Positions 27,593 through 36,592 are shown, counted from the first letter of the stretch. The stretch: DNA of 64,000 nt from Enterobacteriaceae bacterium (GCA_902363335.1 CABIZV010000008.1:186001-250000), one strand, 5' to 3'. Program-made: numbers and translations. The notes: generated from the letters alone by a model not told the origin.

Positions 27593-27621
27593 TTGCCGAA
27601 GATAATCAATAGCGTTATAGT
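27593..27621 (+). promoter_or_regulatory. Promoter of ribB
   Basis: TTGCCG (27593-27598), 17-nt spacer, TATAGT (27616-27621), immediately upstream of the FMN riboswitch. Confidence 0.75.
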
Positions 27622-27629
27622 AAGTACGC

Positions 27630-27779
27630 TTATTCTCAGGGCGGGGCGAAATTCCCCACCGGCGGTAAATCAGCTACGGCTGAAAGCCCGCGAGCGCTTC
27701 CTGTGAAAATGGGAAGGTCAGCAGATCCGGTGTAATTCCGGGGCCGACGGTTAGAGTCCGGATGGGAGAGAGTAACGAT
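27630..27779 (+). promoter_or_regulatory. FMN riboswitch (RFN element) of ribB
   Basis: All the conserved RFN blocks are visible in order: TCAGGGCGGGGCGAAATTCC, ACCGGCGGTAAATCAGC, AGCCCGCGAGCGC, GGTCAGCAGATCCGGTG, AATTCCGGGGCCGACGGT and TTAGAGTCCGGATGGGAGAG. FMN binding represses ribB expression in trans-acting flavin feedback. In E. coli a stable leader fragment (SroG) comes from this region. About 100 nt of leader, including a possible expression platform (GGGTTTACGCCC stem near 27785-27797), separate it from the start codon. Confidence 0.96.
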
Positions 27780-27882
27780 CCAGTCGGGTTTACGCCCGCT
27801 CGCGTTATCTATTAGCCGTTTATCGGCACTCCTAAGACTGCCCTGATTCTGGTAACCATAATATTAATGAGGTTTTTTTACC

Positions 27883-28536
27883 ATGAATCAGACGCTACTT
27901 TCCTCTTTTGGTACTTCTTTCGAACGCGTTGAAAACGCATTGATTGCTCTGCGTGAAGGTCGCGGTGCGATGGTGCTGGACGACGAAGATCGCGAGAACG
28001 AAGGCGACATGATCTTTGCCGCCGAAAACATGACCGTTGAACAAATGGCGCTGACTATCCGTCACGGTAGCGGTATCGTTTGTCTGTGCCTGACCGATGA
28101 GCGTCGTAAACAGCTGGATCTGCCGATGATGGTGGAAACGAACACCAGCGCTTACGGCACCGGCTTTACGGTCACCATTGAAGCGGCTCACGGCGTAACG
28201 ACCGGCGTTTCTGCCGCTGACCGTCTGACTACCGTTCGTGCGGCGATTGCCGACAACGCTAAACCGTCAGACCTCAACCGCCCTGGTCACGTTTTCCCGC
28301 TGCGCGCGCAGCCGGGCGGCGTATTGACCCGTGGTGGTCACACCGAAGCGACCATCGATCTGGTGACGCTGGCGGGCTTTAAACCAGCTGGCGTTCTGTG
28401 TGAACTGACCAATGACGATGGCACCATGGCGCGCGCGCCAGAGTGCATCAAGTTTGCGCAGGAACATAATATGGCGCTGGTCACCATCGAAGATTTGGTG
28501 GCTTACCGTCGCGAGCACGAGCGTAAAGCAAGCTAA
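27883..28536 (+). CDS. ribB: 3,4-dihydroxy-2-butanone-4-phosphate synthase
   Basis: Converts ribulose-5-phosphate to formate and the four-carbon precursor of the riboflavin xylene ring. 217 residues, the stand-alone RibB form (not fused to RibA). The metal- and substrate-binding acidic loop DDEDRENEGDMIFAAE is near residues 33-48, and RPGHVFPLRA and GHTEATIDL supply further active-site residues. Controlled by the upstream FMN riboswitch and ended by a strong terminator. Confidence 0.98.
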   Translation: MNQTLLSSFGTSFERVENALIALREGRGAMVLDDEDRENEGDMIFAAENMTVEQMALTIRHGSGIVCLCLTDERRKQLDLPMMVETNTSAYGTGFTVTIEAAHGVTTGVSAADRLTTVRAAIADNAKPSDLNRPGHVFPLRAQPGGVLTRGGHTEATIDLVTLAGFKPAGVLCELTNDDGTMARAPECIKFAQEHNMALVTIEDLVAYRREHERKAS

Positions 28537-28553
28537 TCGCGCTCTGTTTGAAG

Positions 28554-28585
28554 AAGCCCGGCTGAATCTGCGCCGGGCTTTTTTT
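28554..28585 (+). terminator. Terminator of ribB
   Basis: AAGCCCGGC / GCCGGGCTT perfect 9-bp stem, 9-nt loop, then seven T residues. Confidence 0.9.
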
Positions 28586-28592
28586 ATGGCTG

Positions 28593-29366
28593 TTAGCCAA
28601 TCCCCATCGATTGTAATGCCACAAGGCTCATCCCCATCACCGACATTCCGCATAACACGCCGTAGCTGGGGTTGTTGTTAGGATCGATCTCTTTCGCCAG
28701 CGGCATCAGCTCGTCAACGGATAGCGCCACCATAATCCCGGCAACGGCGGCCATAATCGAGGCCATCAGTACCGGTGACATCATGCTACCCAGAATCGCC
28801 CACGCCAGCACGCCGCCCAAAATCTCGGCCATCCCGGAGATCCCGGCCCAGAACACCGCTTTGCGTTTTGAGCCTGTCGCTGCATAAACCGGCCCGGCAA
28901 CCGCCAGTCCTTCTGGAATATTGTGCAGCGCGACGGCGAGCGCAATGCCGAAACCTAATTCGAGGTTGTTGCTTGCCGTGACGTAGGTGGCGATACCTTC
29001 CGGGAAGTTATGCAGACTAATCCCCAGCGTCAGCAGTATCGCCGTGCGGCGAATATTACGCGGCAGCGGCGTGGTGGTTTTCTGCATCAGATCTTGCGGA
29101 TGCGCATGCGGCAGCACGCGGTCTAGCGCGAAGTAGCCGATAAGCCCGATAACAAACATGCTGTAACCCAATACCGGCGACATGCCTTCCGTACCCAGCG
29201 CGGCGGGCAGCATCTCCATTAAAGAGATCAGCAACATAATCCCGGCGGCAAAGCCCAGTGAAAACGCCAGCACTCGGTTAGAGGGCTTTTGGCCAATGAC
29301 GCCGAGAATGGCGCCAATAAACGTGGCAGCTCCTGCCAGTAATGTCAGAATTAGCGGTACCGACAT
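28593..29366 (-). CDS. zupT: Zinc/divalent-metal importer ZupT
   Basis: ZIP-family importer of zinc, with activity towards iron, manganese and cobalt. 257 residues with eight membrane helices. The two metal-site helices carry HNFPEGIATY and HNIPEGLAVA, the bacterial ZIP signatures with His, Asn and Glu ligands. A perfect Fur-type inverted repeat lies directly upstream of the ribosome site, which suggests iron control here. Confidence 0.97.
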   Translation of the reverse strand: MSVPLILTLLAGAATFIGAILGVIGQKPSNRVLAFSLGFAAGIMLLISLMEMLPAALGTEGMSPVLGYSMFVIGLIGYFALDRVLPHAHPQDLMQKTTTPLPRNIRRTAILLTLGISLHNFPEGIATYVTASNNLELGFGIALAVALHNIPEGLAVAGPVYAATGSKRKAVFWAGISGMAEILGGVLAWAILGSMMSPVLMASIMAAVAGIMVALSVDELMPLAKEIDPNNNPSYGVLCGMSVMGMSLVALQSMGIG

Positions 29367-29379
29367 CGCTTACTCCTTT

Positions 29380-29394
29380 TGATAATGATTATCA
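29380..29394. promoter_or_regulatory. Fur box in front of zupT
   Basis: Perfect 7-1-7 inverted repeat TGATAATGATTATCA, within GATAATGATTATCATTC, directly upstream of the AAGGAG ribosome site of zupT. This is the canonical Fur core. Position so close to the start codon means bound Fur would block transcription initiation or elongation. Confidence 0.8.
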
Positions 29395-29560
29395 TTCATG
29401 GTATTGAAGTTTGTGATTTATGGCGAGAGGCGCAGGCATTCTTTACCTCATCCTTACATTCAAATTTTCTGAAGATCATCATCACGCTTATCTGAGTTTA
29501 TCCTCACGGAAAACAGGTTAATGTGGTGTTATTCAATTATGCCTCTGGAAGGATAACATC

Positions 29561-30349
29561 ATGTCTCGTAACCGAATGCCAGCACTGTTTTTAGGTCACG
29601 GTAGCCCGATGAACGTACTGGAAGATAACCTCTATACCCGTACCTGGCAGCACCTCGGTGAGACATTGCCGCGCCCGAAAGCCATTGTGGTGGTTTCCGC
29701 GCACTGGTTTACCCGGGGAACGGGCGTGACGGCGATGGAAGCGCCGAAAACCATCCACGACTTCGGCGGTTTTCCTCAGGCGCTGTACGATACCCATTAC
29801 CCGGCGCCGGGTTCCCCTGAGCTTGCGCAGAAGCTGGTTGAGCTGCTTTCGCCCGTTCCGGTTACGCTGGATACCGAAGCCTGGGGCTTTGACCACGGTT
29901 CGTGGGGCGTGTTGATTAAGATGTACCCGAATGCGGATATTCCGATGGTACAGCTCAGCGTCGACAGCACCAAGCCTGCGGCCTGGCATCTGGAGATGGG
30001 GCGCAGGCTCGCCAGTTTGCGTGATGAAGGCGTGATGCTGGTGGCAAGTGGTAACGTAGTGCACAACCTGCGCACCGCAAAATGGCATGGTGATTCTGAA
30101 CCTTATCCGTGGGCGACGTCGTTTAACGACTATGTTAAAGCGAATCTGGAATGGAAAGGGCCGGCTGAACAGCACCCGCTGGCAAATTACCTGCAACACG
30201 AAGGCGGGGCGCTCTCAAACCCAACGGCGGATCACTTCCTGCCGCTGCTGTATGTTTTAGGCGCGTGGGATAAAGAAGAACCCATTACGATCCCGGTAGA
30301 CGGTATCGAAATGGGTTCCTTAAGCATGCTGTCGGTGTTAGTCGGTTAA
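29561..30349 (+). CDS. ygiD: 4,5-DOPA dioxygenase extradiol-like protein YgiD
   Basis: LigB-superfamily extradiol dioxygenase. E. coli YgiD cleaves L-DOPA in the 4,5 position in vitro. The physiological substrate is unknown. 262 residues. Metal-ligand histidines are visible in FLGHGSPMN, VSAHWFTRG and ASGNVVHNL, with DHGSWG in the substrate pocket. Divergent from zupT. Confidence 0.94.
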   Translation: MSRNRMPALFLGHGSPMNVLEDNLYTRTWQHLGETLPRPKAIVVVSAHWFTRGTGVTAMEAPKTIHDFGGFPQALYDTHYPAPGSPELAQKLVELLSPVPVTLDTEAWGFDHGSWGVLIKMYPNADIPMVQLSVDSTKPAAWHLEMGRRLASLRDEGVMLVASGNVVHNLRTAKWHGDSEPYPWATSFNDYVKANLEWKGPAEQHPLANYLQHEGGALSNPTADHFLPLLYVLGAWDKEEPITIPVDGIEMGSLSMLSVLVG

Positions 30350-30352
30350 CGG

Positions 30353-31513
30353 CTACTCGACGAAAATGTGCGGATAGAAGCGTGACAGATCCTGGGTGAT
30401 CAGCGCTCTATCCTCACGGATCCCGATGCCAGCTGGCTGGTCGTTGATAAGCCAACTGCCAATCAACATGTAGCTATCGCCAAACTTCGGCAACTGATAG
30501 AACTGCTGGACGATCATCCCTTCTTCACCATACGGGCCTTCCACCTGCTCGATGGTTTTGCCGTTTTCGATGATCGAAATATTGGCGCCTTCACGGGAGA
30601 AGATAGGCTTCACCACGAATTTGTCCATCGGCGGGTGGCTGTCTTCCGCGAAGTAGGCTGGCAGCAGGTTCGGGTGATCCGGGAACATTTCCCACAGCAT
30701 TGGCAACAGCGCTTTGTTAGAAATGATGCTCTTCCACGCTGGCTCCAGCCAGCGTACGCCCGCATCCTCCAGCTTGGTGGAGAACATCTCGCGCAGCATA
30801 TATTCCCAAGGGTAGAGCTTGAACAGATTACCAATCACCTGATCCTGCAGGTCGGTAAACTGGCCTTTCTCGCCCAAACCCAGTTCGTCGATATAGAGGA
30901 ATTCGGTGGCGATATCGGCTTCTGCAGCACAATCCTGGAGATATTGTACTGTCCCGCGATCTTCCACGGTGTCCTGGCAGCAGGTCAGATGCAGTAGCTG
31001 GAAACCGTACTGTTCGCGCAGTTCGGTAAAGCGCTCGATTAACTTTTCCTGCAGGCTGTTGAACTGGTCGCTGCCTTCAGGCAGGTTACCGGCATTGAGC
31101 TGATCTTCCAGCCAGATCCACTGGAAAAACGCCGCTTCATACAGCGAGGTTGGCGTATCGGCGTTGTTCTCTAAAAGCTTTGGCTCTCCGGTGCCATCCC
31201 ACGCCAAATCAAGGCGCGAGTAGAGCGATGGCTGCTGCGTTTGCCATGACTGACGCACAAAACCCCAGGTGTGTTTTGGAATGCGAAATTTCGCCATCAG
31301 TTCATCGCTGGCGATCACCCGGTCGACCACTTTCAGACATAGCTGGTGCAGCTCGGCGGTGACATCTTCCAGTTTTTCGACCTGGGCAAGCGTCAGCTTG
31401 TAATAGGCTTCTTCACTCCAGTACGGTTCACCGTACATGGTGTGAAAGTTAAAGCCGTATTCTGTCGCTTTTTCGCGCCAGTCCGGGCGCTCAACAATAC
31501 TGACTCTTTCCAT
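30353..31513 (-). CDS. ygiC: ATP-grasp protein YgiC (glutathionylspermidine synthase family)
   Basis: 386 residues homologous to the synthetase half of glutathionylspermidine synthase: LDLAWDGTGEPKLLENNADT is the family substrate-binding stretch, FVVKPIFSREGANI is the ATP-binding loop and the C-terminus carries GSWLINDQPAGIGIRED. It lacks the N-terminal amidase of Gsp. The native reaction is not established. It forms a two-gene unit with ygiB, 5 nt upstream of its start, downstream of tolC in E. coli too. Confidence 0.94.
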   Translation of the reverse strand: MERVSIVERPDWREKATEYGFNFHTMYGEPYWSEEAYYKLTLAQVEKLEDVTAELHQLCLKVVDRVIASDELMAKFRIPKHTWGFVRQSWQTQQPSLYSRLDLAWDGTGEPKLLENNADTPTSLYEAAFFQWIWLEDQLNAGNLPEGSDQFNSLQEKLIERFTELREQYGFQLLHLTCCQDTVEDRGTVQYLQDCAAEADIATEFLYIDELGLGEKGQFTDLQDQVIGNLFKLYPWEYMLREMFSTKLEDAGVRWLEPAWKSIISNKALLPMLWEMFPDHPNLLPAYFAEDSHPPMDKFVVKPIFSREGANISIIENGKTIEQVEGPYGEEGMIVQQFYQLPKFGDSYMLIGSWLINDQPAGIGIREDRALITQDLSRFYPHIFVE

Positions 31514-31518
31514 GATAA

Positions 31519-32202
31519 TCAGCCGCCCATTGAACGGGAGGTGCTGCCCGTCGCGCTACGCTGCATGGTGGACTGCTTCGCTACAGACTCACCAAAACCG
31601 CCGCGGGTGACCGTATTGGTGGTCGCCGGTTTTGGCGCCATCGCGGTTTTTGGTACGTTCATTGAACGACCCGGCTGTGCGGCACCGTAGTTTTTACCGC
31701 TCGCATCGGTGTATTTACCGTAGGCCGGGCTGGATGGATTCTTCGAGGTGAATACCGGCTGCTGCTGGTAACCGCCCATGCCGCCGCCCATCATACGGCC
31801 CATCATGTAGCCCGCCATCAGCGGCATCCAGAAGCTACCGCTGCTCTGATTCTGCGCCTGAGCCTGGCCTTCGCCGGTTGGCGCCATGCCCGCCTGTGCA
31901 GGAGCCTGCTGGCATTGGCCTTCACCAAACTCAGCCACACAATCTTCACGGCTGGCGTATTTTGGTGCGGTACGTTCGGCTTCTTTCAGGGCGTTATTAT
32001 AGGTAGTGGTACATTCTGCGCTTTTGCTTGGATTAGCGGCAGAGCAGTCGTCCGCGTTCTGATACAGCGTGACGGTTTCGTCCGATTTCTCACAGCCCGC
32101 CAGCATGAATACTGCGGTAACGGCGAGTGCCACCGGCGTTAAGTGACGCGCGCCCCAGCTTTTACGAAATGCGGCGTGCTGAATATTATTTGTCCGTTTC
32201 AT
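31519..32202 (-). CDS. ygiB: DUF1190 lipoprotein-like protein YgiB
   Basis: 227 residues. A basic N-terminus and hydrophobic run (PVALAVTAVFMLAGC) end in a lipobox Cys near residue 36. The mature part has four conserved Cys (DDCSAANP, SAECTT, EDCVAEFGEGQC) and a low-complexity Gly/Met/Gln-rich region (MMGRMMGGGMGG). It ends QRSATGSTSRSMGG. Function unknown; always next to ygiC. The ATG at 32202 gives the conserved MKRT start. Confidence 0.93.
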   Translation of the reverse strand: MKRTNNIQHAAFRKSWGARHLTPVALAVTAVFMLAGCEKSDETVTLYQNADDCSAANPSKSAECTTTYNNALKEAERTAPKYASREDCVAEFGEGQCQQAPAQAGMAPTGEGQAQAQNQSSGSFWMPLMAGYMMGRMMGGGMGGYQQQPVFTSKNPSSPAYGKYTDASGKNYGAAQPGRSMNVPKTAMAPKPATTNTVTRGGFGESVAKQSTMQRSATGSTSRSMGG

Positions 32203-32330
32203 TTTAATCTTCCTGGACCCAGTAGAGTGGTATTGCAATAACGCTCAGGATAGAGGATGAGTGGTTGAAAATGAAGCGAAGAAGGGAATAAAGGAGGCGA
32301 TCTTTACGTTGCCTTACGTTGAGAGGGGAT

Positions 32331-32364
32331 AAATAAAAAAGGGCCCGTAAAAACGGACCCTTTT
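32331..32364 (-). terminator. Terminator of tolC
   Basis: Minus strand: AAAAGGGTCCG / CGGGCCCTTTT stem with a T-rich loop, then TTTTTTATTT. It starts 20 nt after the tolC stop and supports this stop being genuine. Confidence 0.9.
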
Positions 32365-32381
32365 GAAGGCAAATACCGATC

Positions 32382-33812
32382 TTAGCGCAGACGCGCTTTG
32401 CTGGTGGCCGGTGAGGTGTAACCGTCGGCGGCAGCATCCTGCTGGGTATTTTCCGGCGCGACGCTGGCGTTGGCGGTAGAGACCGGTTTGCCCAGCGTAT
32501 TGTTCAGCGCCAGCAGATCCTGTTCGTTGAGAGTACCCAACGCATTTTTGATATTAAGCTGGTTTATCAGGTAGTTATAACGCGCGCTGGAGAGCTGCTG
32601 TTTGGCGTTATACAGCGTAGTGGTGGCGTCCAGTACGTCAACGATAGTACGCGTACCCACGGAGTAGCCCGCTTCCATTGCGTCTAAAGAACTCTGCGCA
32701 GAAACCACGGCCTGTTTGTAGGCGTTGATGCTGCTGATAGAGGCGTTAACGTTGTTGAAGGAAGAACGAACGGTCTGTACCACGGAACGGTGCGCGCTTT
32801 CTAACTGCTCGCTGGCGCCCACGAAGTTGTACTGTGCTTGTTTGACCTGGGAGTTAACCATCCCGCCCTGATACAGCGGTAGGGAGAAGCTCAGACCCAC
32901 TTTGTTCTGACCGGCATCGTTATCGTTGTACTGCGTACCGTTGGTTTTAGAACCGCTGTAAGAGGTGTTAGACACCCCGGTAGAGGCGGTTAAATCCAGC
33001 GTTGGCAGATGGCCATCCTGTGCCAGGCGAATTTGCTCACGCGCCAGGTCCTGGCTCAGACGAGCCTGCAACAGCGTCAGGTTGCGGTTTTCCGCTTCTT
33101 TCAGCAGTGAGTTTACTGCCTGCGGTTTGTCGGTTTTGAAACTATCCACGTTCAGTGAGGACAGTTCAGGGTAGTAGTTACCGGTGACCTGACGCAGCGC
33201 TTCAACGGCATTGTCGAGGTTGTTACGTGCCGTGACTTCGTTTGCCAGTACGGTATCGTATTGTGAACGGGCGTTCTGCACGTCGGTGATGGCGACCAGG
33301 CCTACGTTAAAGCGCTGAGTGGTCTGATCCAACTGACGGTAAATGGCCTGTTTCTGTGCTTCCGTAAAGGAAAGCGAGTCAATGGCGCTCAGGACGTTAA
33401 AGTACGCCGTGGCGGTATTGAGGATCAGCGTCTGCTGATCGGTCTGATAGGTCACATCCTGGATACCTGCGGATTTCTCTTGCAGGGAAAGGTTACGCCA
33501 TTTGGACATATCAAACAGGCTTTGCGTTAACTGCAAAGAGCCGCTGGTGACGTTAGAGTTCACGCCGTTGCTGTCGCGGAAGCCGTTGGTATAGGTATAA
33601 TCAGCACCCAAACCTAACTGCGGCAACAGTGGGCTGCGCGCTTCGTTGATCTTCTCGAACGCTGCATCACGATCTGCGGCAGATTTGCGGAGATCCGGGT
33701 TGCTGGTACGTGCCTGCTGATACACCTGTAACAGGTTCTCTGCCTGGCTCATTGCACTGAAACCCGTAAGGCTCAGACCAATAAGGATGGGGAGCAATTT
33801 CTTCATTTGCAT
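32382..33812 (-). CDS. tolC: Outer membrane efflux channel TolC
   Basis: Trimeric outer-membrane channel-tunnel used by AcrAB and type I secretion systems. About 476 residues. A signal peptide ending in SQA is followed by two repeated halves of helix-strand-helix (for example FNVGLVAITDVQNARSQYD and YSVGTRTIVDVLDATTTLYN). The C-terminus (DGYTSPATSKARLR) is about 20 residues shorter than in E. coli and lacks the NPFRN ending. That tail is dispensable in E. coli. Three in-frame ATGs form ATG-CAA repeats. The middle one (33812) is chosen because AAGGA lies 6 nt before it. Confidence 0.95.
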   Translation of the reverse strand: MQMKKLLPILIGLSLTGFSAMSQAENLLQVYQQARTSNPDLRKSAADRDAAFEKINEARSPLLPQLGLGADYTYTNGFRDSNGVNSNVTSGSLQLTQSLFDMSKWRNLSLQEKSAGIQDVTYQTDQQTLILNTATAYFNVLSAIDSLSFTEAQKQAIYRQLDQTTQRFNVGLVAITDVQNARSQYDTVLANEVTARNNLDNAVEALRQVTGNYYPELSSLNVDSFKTDKPQAVNSLLKEAENRNLTLLQARLSQDLAREQIRLAQDGHLPTLDLTASTGVSNTSYSGSKTNGTQYNDNDAGQNKVGLSFSLPLYQGGMVNSQVKQAQYNFVGASEQLESAHRSVVQTVRSSFNNVNASISSINAYKQAVVSAQSSLDAMEAGYSVGTRTIVDVLDATTTLYNAKQQLSSARYNYLINQLNIKNALGTLNEQDLLALNNTLGKPVSTANASVAPENTQQDAAADGYTSPATSKARLR

Positions 33813-33870
33813 TTGCATTCCTTGTTGTGAAGCTTAGCGCTGATCTAATTCACAGAAAAAATATTCGCCG

Positions 33871-33916
33871 ATTGTACCAGAGTCTGCCACGTTAAAAAGT
33901 TGTCGTAATGTGCCAT
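33871..33916 (-). promoter_or_regulatory. tolC promoter with a marbox
   Basis: Minus strand: ATGGCACATTACGACAACTT (33897-33916) fits the MarA/SoxS/Rob consensus AYnGCACnnWnnRYYAAAY at most positions, and TACAAT (33871-33876) is a good -10 about 20 nt downstream. The -35 region is poor, as expected for an activator-dependent class II promoter. E. coli tolC is known to be activated by MarA, SoxS and Rob. Confidence 0.65.
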
Positions 33917-34016
33917 CTGGCGTTAATTTGCACCAATCTACCATAGAGTTAGTGAATCCTAAGAGTCACTGACTTTAAATCCACAATTTCAACACAATTA
34001 CTGCATAGGCCAGTCC

Positions 34017-34649
34017 ATGACAAAAACAGTTAATCCTGTGGCAACGCTCTCGAAAAATGATGTAGAAATTATTGCACGAGAAACGGTATATCGCGGCTTT
34101 TTTTCGCTTGATTTGTATCGCTTTCGTCACCGGCTGTTCAACGGTGAGATGAGCGGCGAAGTAAAGCGTGAAATTTTTGAGCGCGGTCACGCCGCAGTCT
34201 TGCTACCCTTTGACCCAGTGCGTGATGAAGTGGTGTTGGTTGAGCAGGTTCGAATTGCTGCCTACGACACCAGCGAAACCCCGTATCTGCTGGAGATGGT
34301 GGCTGGCATGATTGAAGAAGGGGAAACCGTAGAGGACGTTGCCCGTCGTGAGGCGCAAGAAGAGGCTGGGCTTGAAGTTGGCCGGGTGAAAAAGTGCCTG
34401 AGCTATCTGGCAAGCCCGGGGGGCACCAGCGAGCGCCTGACCATCATGGTCGGCGAAGTGGACGCGACAATGGCCGAAGGTATTCATGGCCTGGCAGAAG
34501 AACACGAAGATATTCGCGTTCATGTGGTAAGCCGGGAGTTCGCTTATCAATGTGTAGAGGATGGAAAAATTGACAACGCAGCGTCTGTCATCGCTTTGCA
34601 ATGGCTACAGCTGCATTATCAGGACTTACGAAAAGAGTGGATCAAATGA
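34017..34649 (+). CDS. nudF: ADP-ribose diphosphatase NudF
   Basis: Nudix hydrolase cleaving ADP-ribose (and ADP-sugars) to AMP and ribose-5-phosphate. 210 residues. The complete Nudix box spans residues 97-119 (G-x5-E-x7-REAQEEAGL). Divergent from tolC and first gene of the nudF-yqiB-cpdA-yqiA-parE series. Its stop overlaps the yqiB start (ATGA). Confidence 0.97.
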   Translation: MTKTVNPVATLSKNDVEIIARETVYRGFFSLDLYRFRHRLFNGEMSGEVKREIFERGHAAVLLPFDPVRDEVVLVEQVRIAAYDTSETPYLLEMVAGMIEEGETVEDVARREAQEEAGLEVGRVKKCLSYLASPGGTSERLTIMVGEVDATMAEGIHGLAEEHEDIRVHVVSREFAYQCVEDGKIDNAASVIALQWLQLHYQDLRKEWIK

Positions 34650-35071
34650 AGCGCTATACACCTGACTTCCCAGAAATGATGCGTCTATGCGAAACCAACT
34701 TCGCGCAATTGCGTCGCTTACTGCCGCGTACTGATGAAGTCGGTGAAACCGTGAACTATCAGGTGACAACTGCGCAATATCGCTTAACGATAGTTGAATC
34801 AACACGTTACACTACATTGGTGACGATAGAACAAACGTTGCCTGCGATAAGCTACTGGAGCCTACCGACGATGACGGTTCGGCTGTACCATGATGCGATG
34901 GTGGCTGAAGTGTGTTCAACTCAGCAGATCTTTCGCTTCAAAGCGCGATATGATTATCCAAATAAAAAGTTGCATCAACGCGACGAAAAGCATCAAATTA
35001 ATCAGTTTTTGGCCGATTGGCTGAGATTCTGTTTAGCACATGGAGCGATGGCGATTCCGGTTTGTACATAA
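34646..35071 (+). CDS. yqiB: DUF1249 protein YqiB
   Basis: 141-residue cytoplasmic protein of unknown function, conserved in this operon position across enterobacteria. It starts MKRYTPDFPEMMRLCE and carries DYPNKKLHQRDEKHQINQFL near the C-terminus. The ATG at 34646 overlaps the nudF stop by four bases, indicating coupled translation. Confidence 0.93.
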   Translation: MKRYTPDFPEMMRLCETNFAQLRRLLPRTDEVGETVNYQVTTAQYRLTIVESTRYTTLVTIEQTLPAISYWSLPTMTVRLYHDAMVAEVCSTQQIFRFKARYDYPNKKLHQRDEKHQINQFLADWLRFCLAHGAMAIPVCT

Positions 35072-35162
35072 CAGCCTTCAGGCGGCATCAAAGGCGCTGC
35101 CAGCGAGAAGTCGCCTGAGAGGATGATGTGTATATTTGCATCGTGAAACCTAAGGACACCAT

Positions 35163-35990
35163 TTGGAAAGCCTTTTAAACCTTCCTCTGGCTGGTGGGGC
35201 CAGTGTTAGGGTACTGCAAATTACTGATACTCACCTGTTTGCCCAGCAGGATGAAACGCTGTTAGGGGTGAACACCTGGGAAAGCTATCACGCGGTTCTG
35301 GAGGCCATTCATGCCTCGGCCCGTGACGTTGACCTGGTGGTTGCCACCGGCGATTTAGCGCAGGATCACTCCTCCGCGGCCTATCAGCATTTTGCTGACG
35401 GCATCGCGAGTTTTTCTGCGCCTTGCGTTTGGTTGCCGGGGAATCATGATTTCCAGCCCTCGATGTACAGCACGCTGCAAGAGGCAGGCATCTCTCCTGC
35501 TAAACGTGTACTGGTGGGCGAAAACTGGCAGATATTATTGTTGGATAGCCAGGTGTTCGGCGTTCCGCATGGCGAGTTGAGCGAATTCCAGCTGGAGTGG
35601 CTCGAAAAACGTCTGACGCAAGAGCCGGAGCGTCATACCTTACTGCTTCTGCATCATCATCCGCTGCCGTCAGGCTGTAGCTGGCTTGACCAGCATAGTC
35701 TGCGCAACGCCGGTGCGCTTGATGGCATACTGGCGCGTTATCCGCGCGTAAAACATCTGCTTTGCGGCCATATTCATCAGGAGCTGGACGTTAACTGGAA
35801 CGGTCGACGTATTATGGCGACGCCCTCAACCTGCGTGCAGTTTAAACCGCACTGTTCTAATTTCACCCTCGACACCGTGTCTCCCGGTTGGCGCTGGCTG
35901 GAGCTGCATGCCGATGGTTCATTAACCACCGAAGTCTGCCGCTTGGCTGGGGTGAAATTCCATCCTGATACCGCATCTGAAGGCTATTGA
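35163..35990 (+). CDS. cpdA: 3',5'-cyclic-AMP phosphodiesterase CpdA
   Basis: Class III phosphodiesterase that lowers cellular cAMP. 275 residues of the metallophosphoesterase fold: Asp22 and His24 in TDTHLF, ATGDLAQD, GNHDF, LLHHHPLP and CGHIHQE, giving all the di-metal ligands. The start is TTG at 35163, with AAGGA just upstream, as I recall for E. coli cpdA. The first ATG downstream would delete the metal site. The yqiA ATG overlaps its stop (TGATG). Confidence 0.95.
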   Translation: MESLLNLPLAGGASVRVLQITDTHLFAQQDETLLGVNTWESYHAVLEAIHASARDVDLVVATGDLAQDHSSAAYQHFADGIASFSAPCVWLPGNHDFQPSMYSTLQEAGISPAKRVLVGENWQILLLDSQVFGVPHGELSEFQLEWLEKRLTQEPERHTLLLLHHHPLPSGCSWLDQHSLRNAGALDGILARYPRVKHLLCGHIHQELDVNWNGRRIMATPSTCVQFKPHCSNFTLDTVSPGWRWLELHADGSLTTEVCRLAGVKFHPDTASEGY

Positions 35991-36565
35991 TGTCGACGCT
36001 TCTTTATTTGCATGGATTCAACAGTTCTCCATGGTCAGCCAAGGCCACGGCGCTTAAGCAGTGGCTGGCCGAACACGCCCCGAACGTGAACATGCTTATT
36101 CCCCAGCTGCCTGCGTATCCGGCGCAAGCGGCTGAAATGCTCGAAGCGCTCGTACTTGAGCACGGCGGTGAGCCGTTGGGTATCGTGGGGTCATCGCTGG
36201 GCGGCTATTACGCCACCTGGTTATCGCAGTGTTTCATGCTGCCAGCGGTGGTCGTTAACCCGGCAATCAGGCCGTTTGAGCTACTGACGAATTTCCTCGG
36301 GCCGAACGAGAATCCCTACACCGGGCAGCAATATGTGCTAGAGTCTCGCCATATTTACGATCTCAAAGTGATGCAAATTGATCCACTTGAAGCCCCGGAT
36401 CTTATCTGGCTGCTTCAGCAAACCGGCGATGAAGTGCTTGATTATCGCCAGGCCGTGGACTATTTCGCCTCCTGCCGACAAACGGTAGAAGAGGGCGGAA
36501 ATCACGCATTTATCGGCTTTGAAGATCACTTCACCCAGATTATCGATTTCCTGGGGTTGCATTAA
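35990..36565 (+). CDS. yqiA: Esterase YqiA (UPF0227, alpha/beta hydrolase)
   Basis: 191-residue alpha/beta-hydrolase. LYLHGFNSSPWSAK supplies the oxyanion region, GSSLGGYYAT the nucleophile elbow (GxSxG) and GGNHAFIGF the catalytic His near the end. E. coli YqiA has esterase activity on short acyl esters. Translationally coupled to cpdA and followed by parE after 27 nt. Confidence 0.93.
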   Translation: MSTLLYLHGFNSSPWSAKATALKQWLAEHAPNVNMLIPQLPAYPAQAAEMLEALVLEHGGEPLGIVGSSLGGYYATWLSQCFMLPAVVVNPAIRPFELLTNFLGPNENPYTGQQYVLESRHIYDLKVMQIDPLEAPDLIWLLQQTGDEVLDYRQAVDYFASCRQTVEEGGNHAFIGFEDHFTQIIDFLGLH

Positions 36566-36592
36566 GCAACGCCAACTACCTACGAATAGATC

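Noticed and set aside
32382..32400. Frameshift in the tolC tail
   Set aside because: No alternative frame restores an E. coli-like ending before the terminator, so the short tail is treated as natural.
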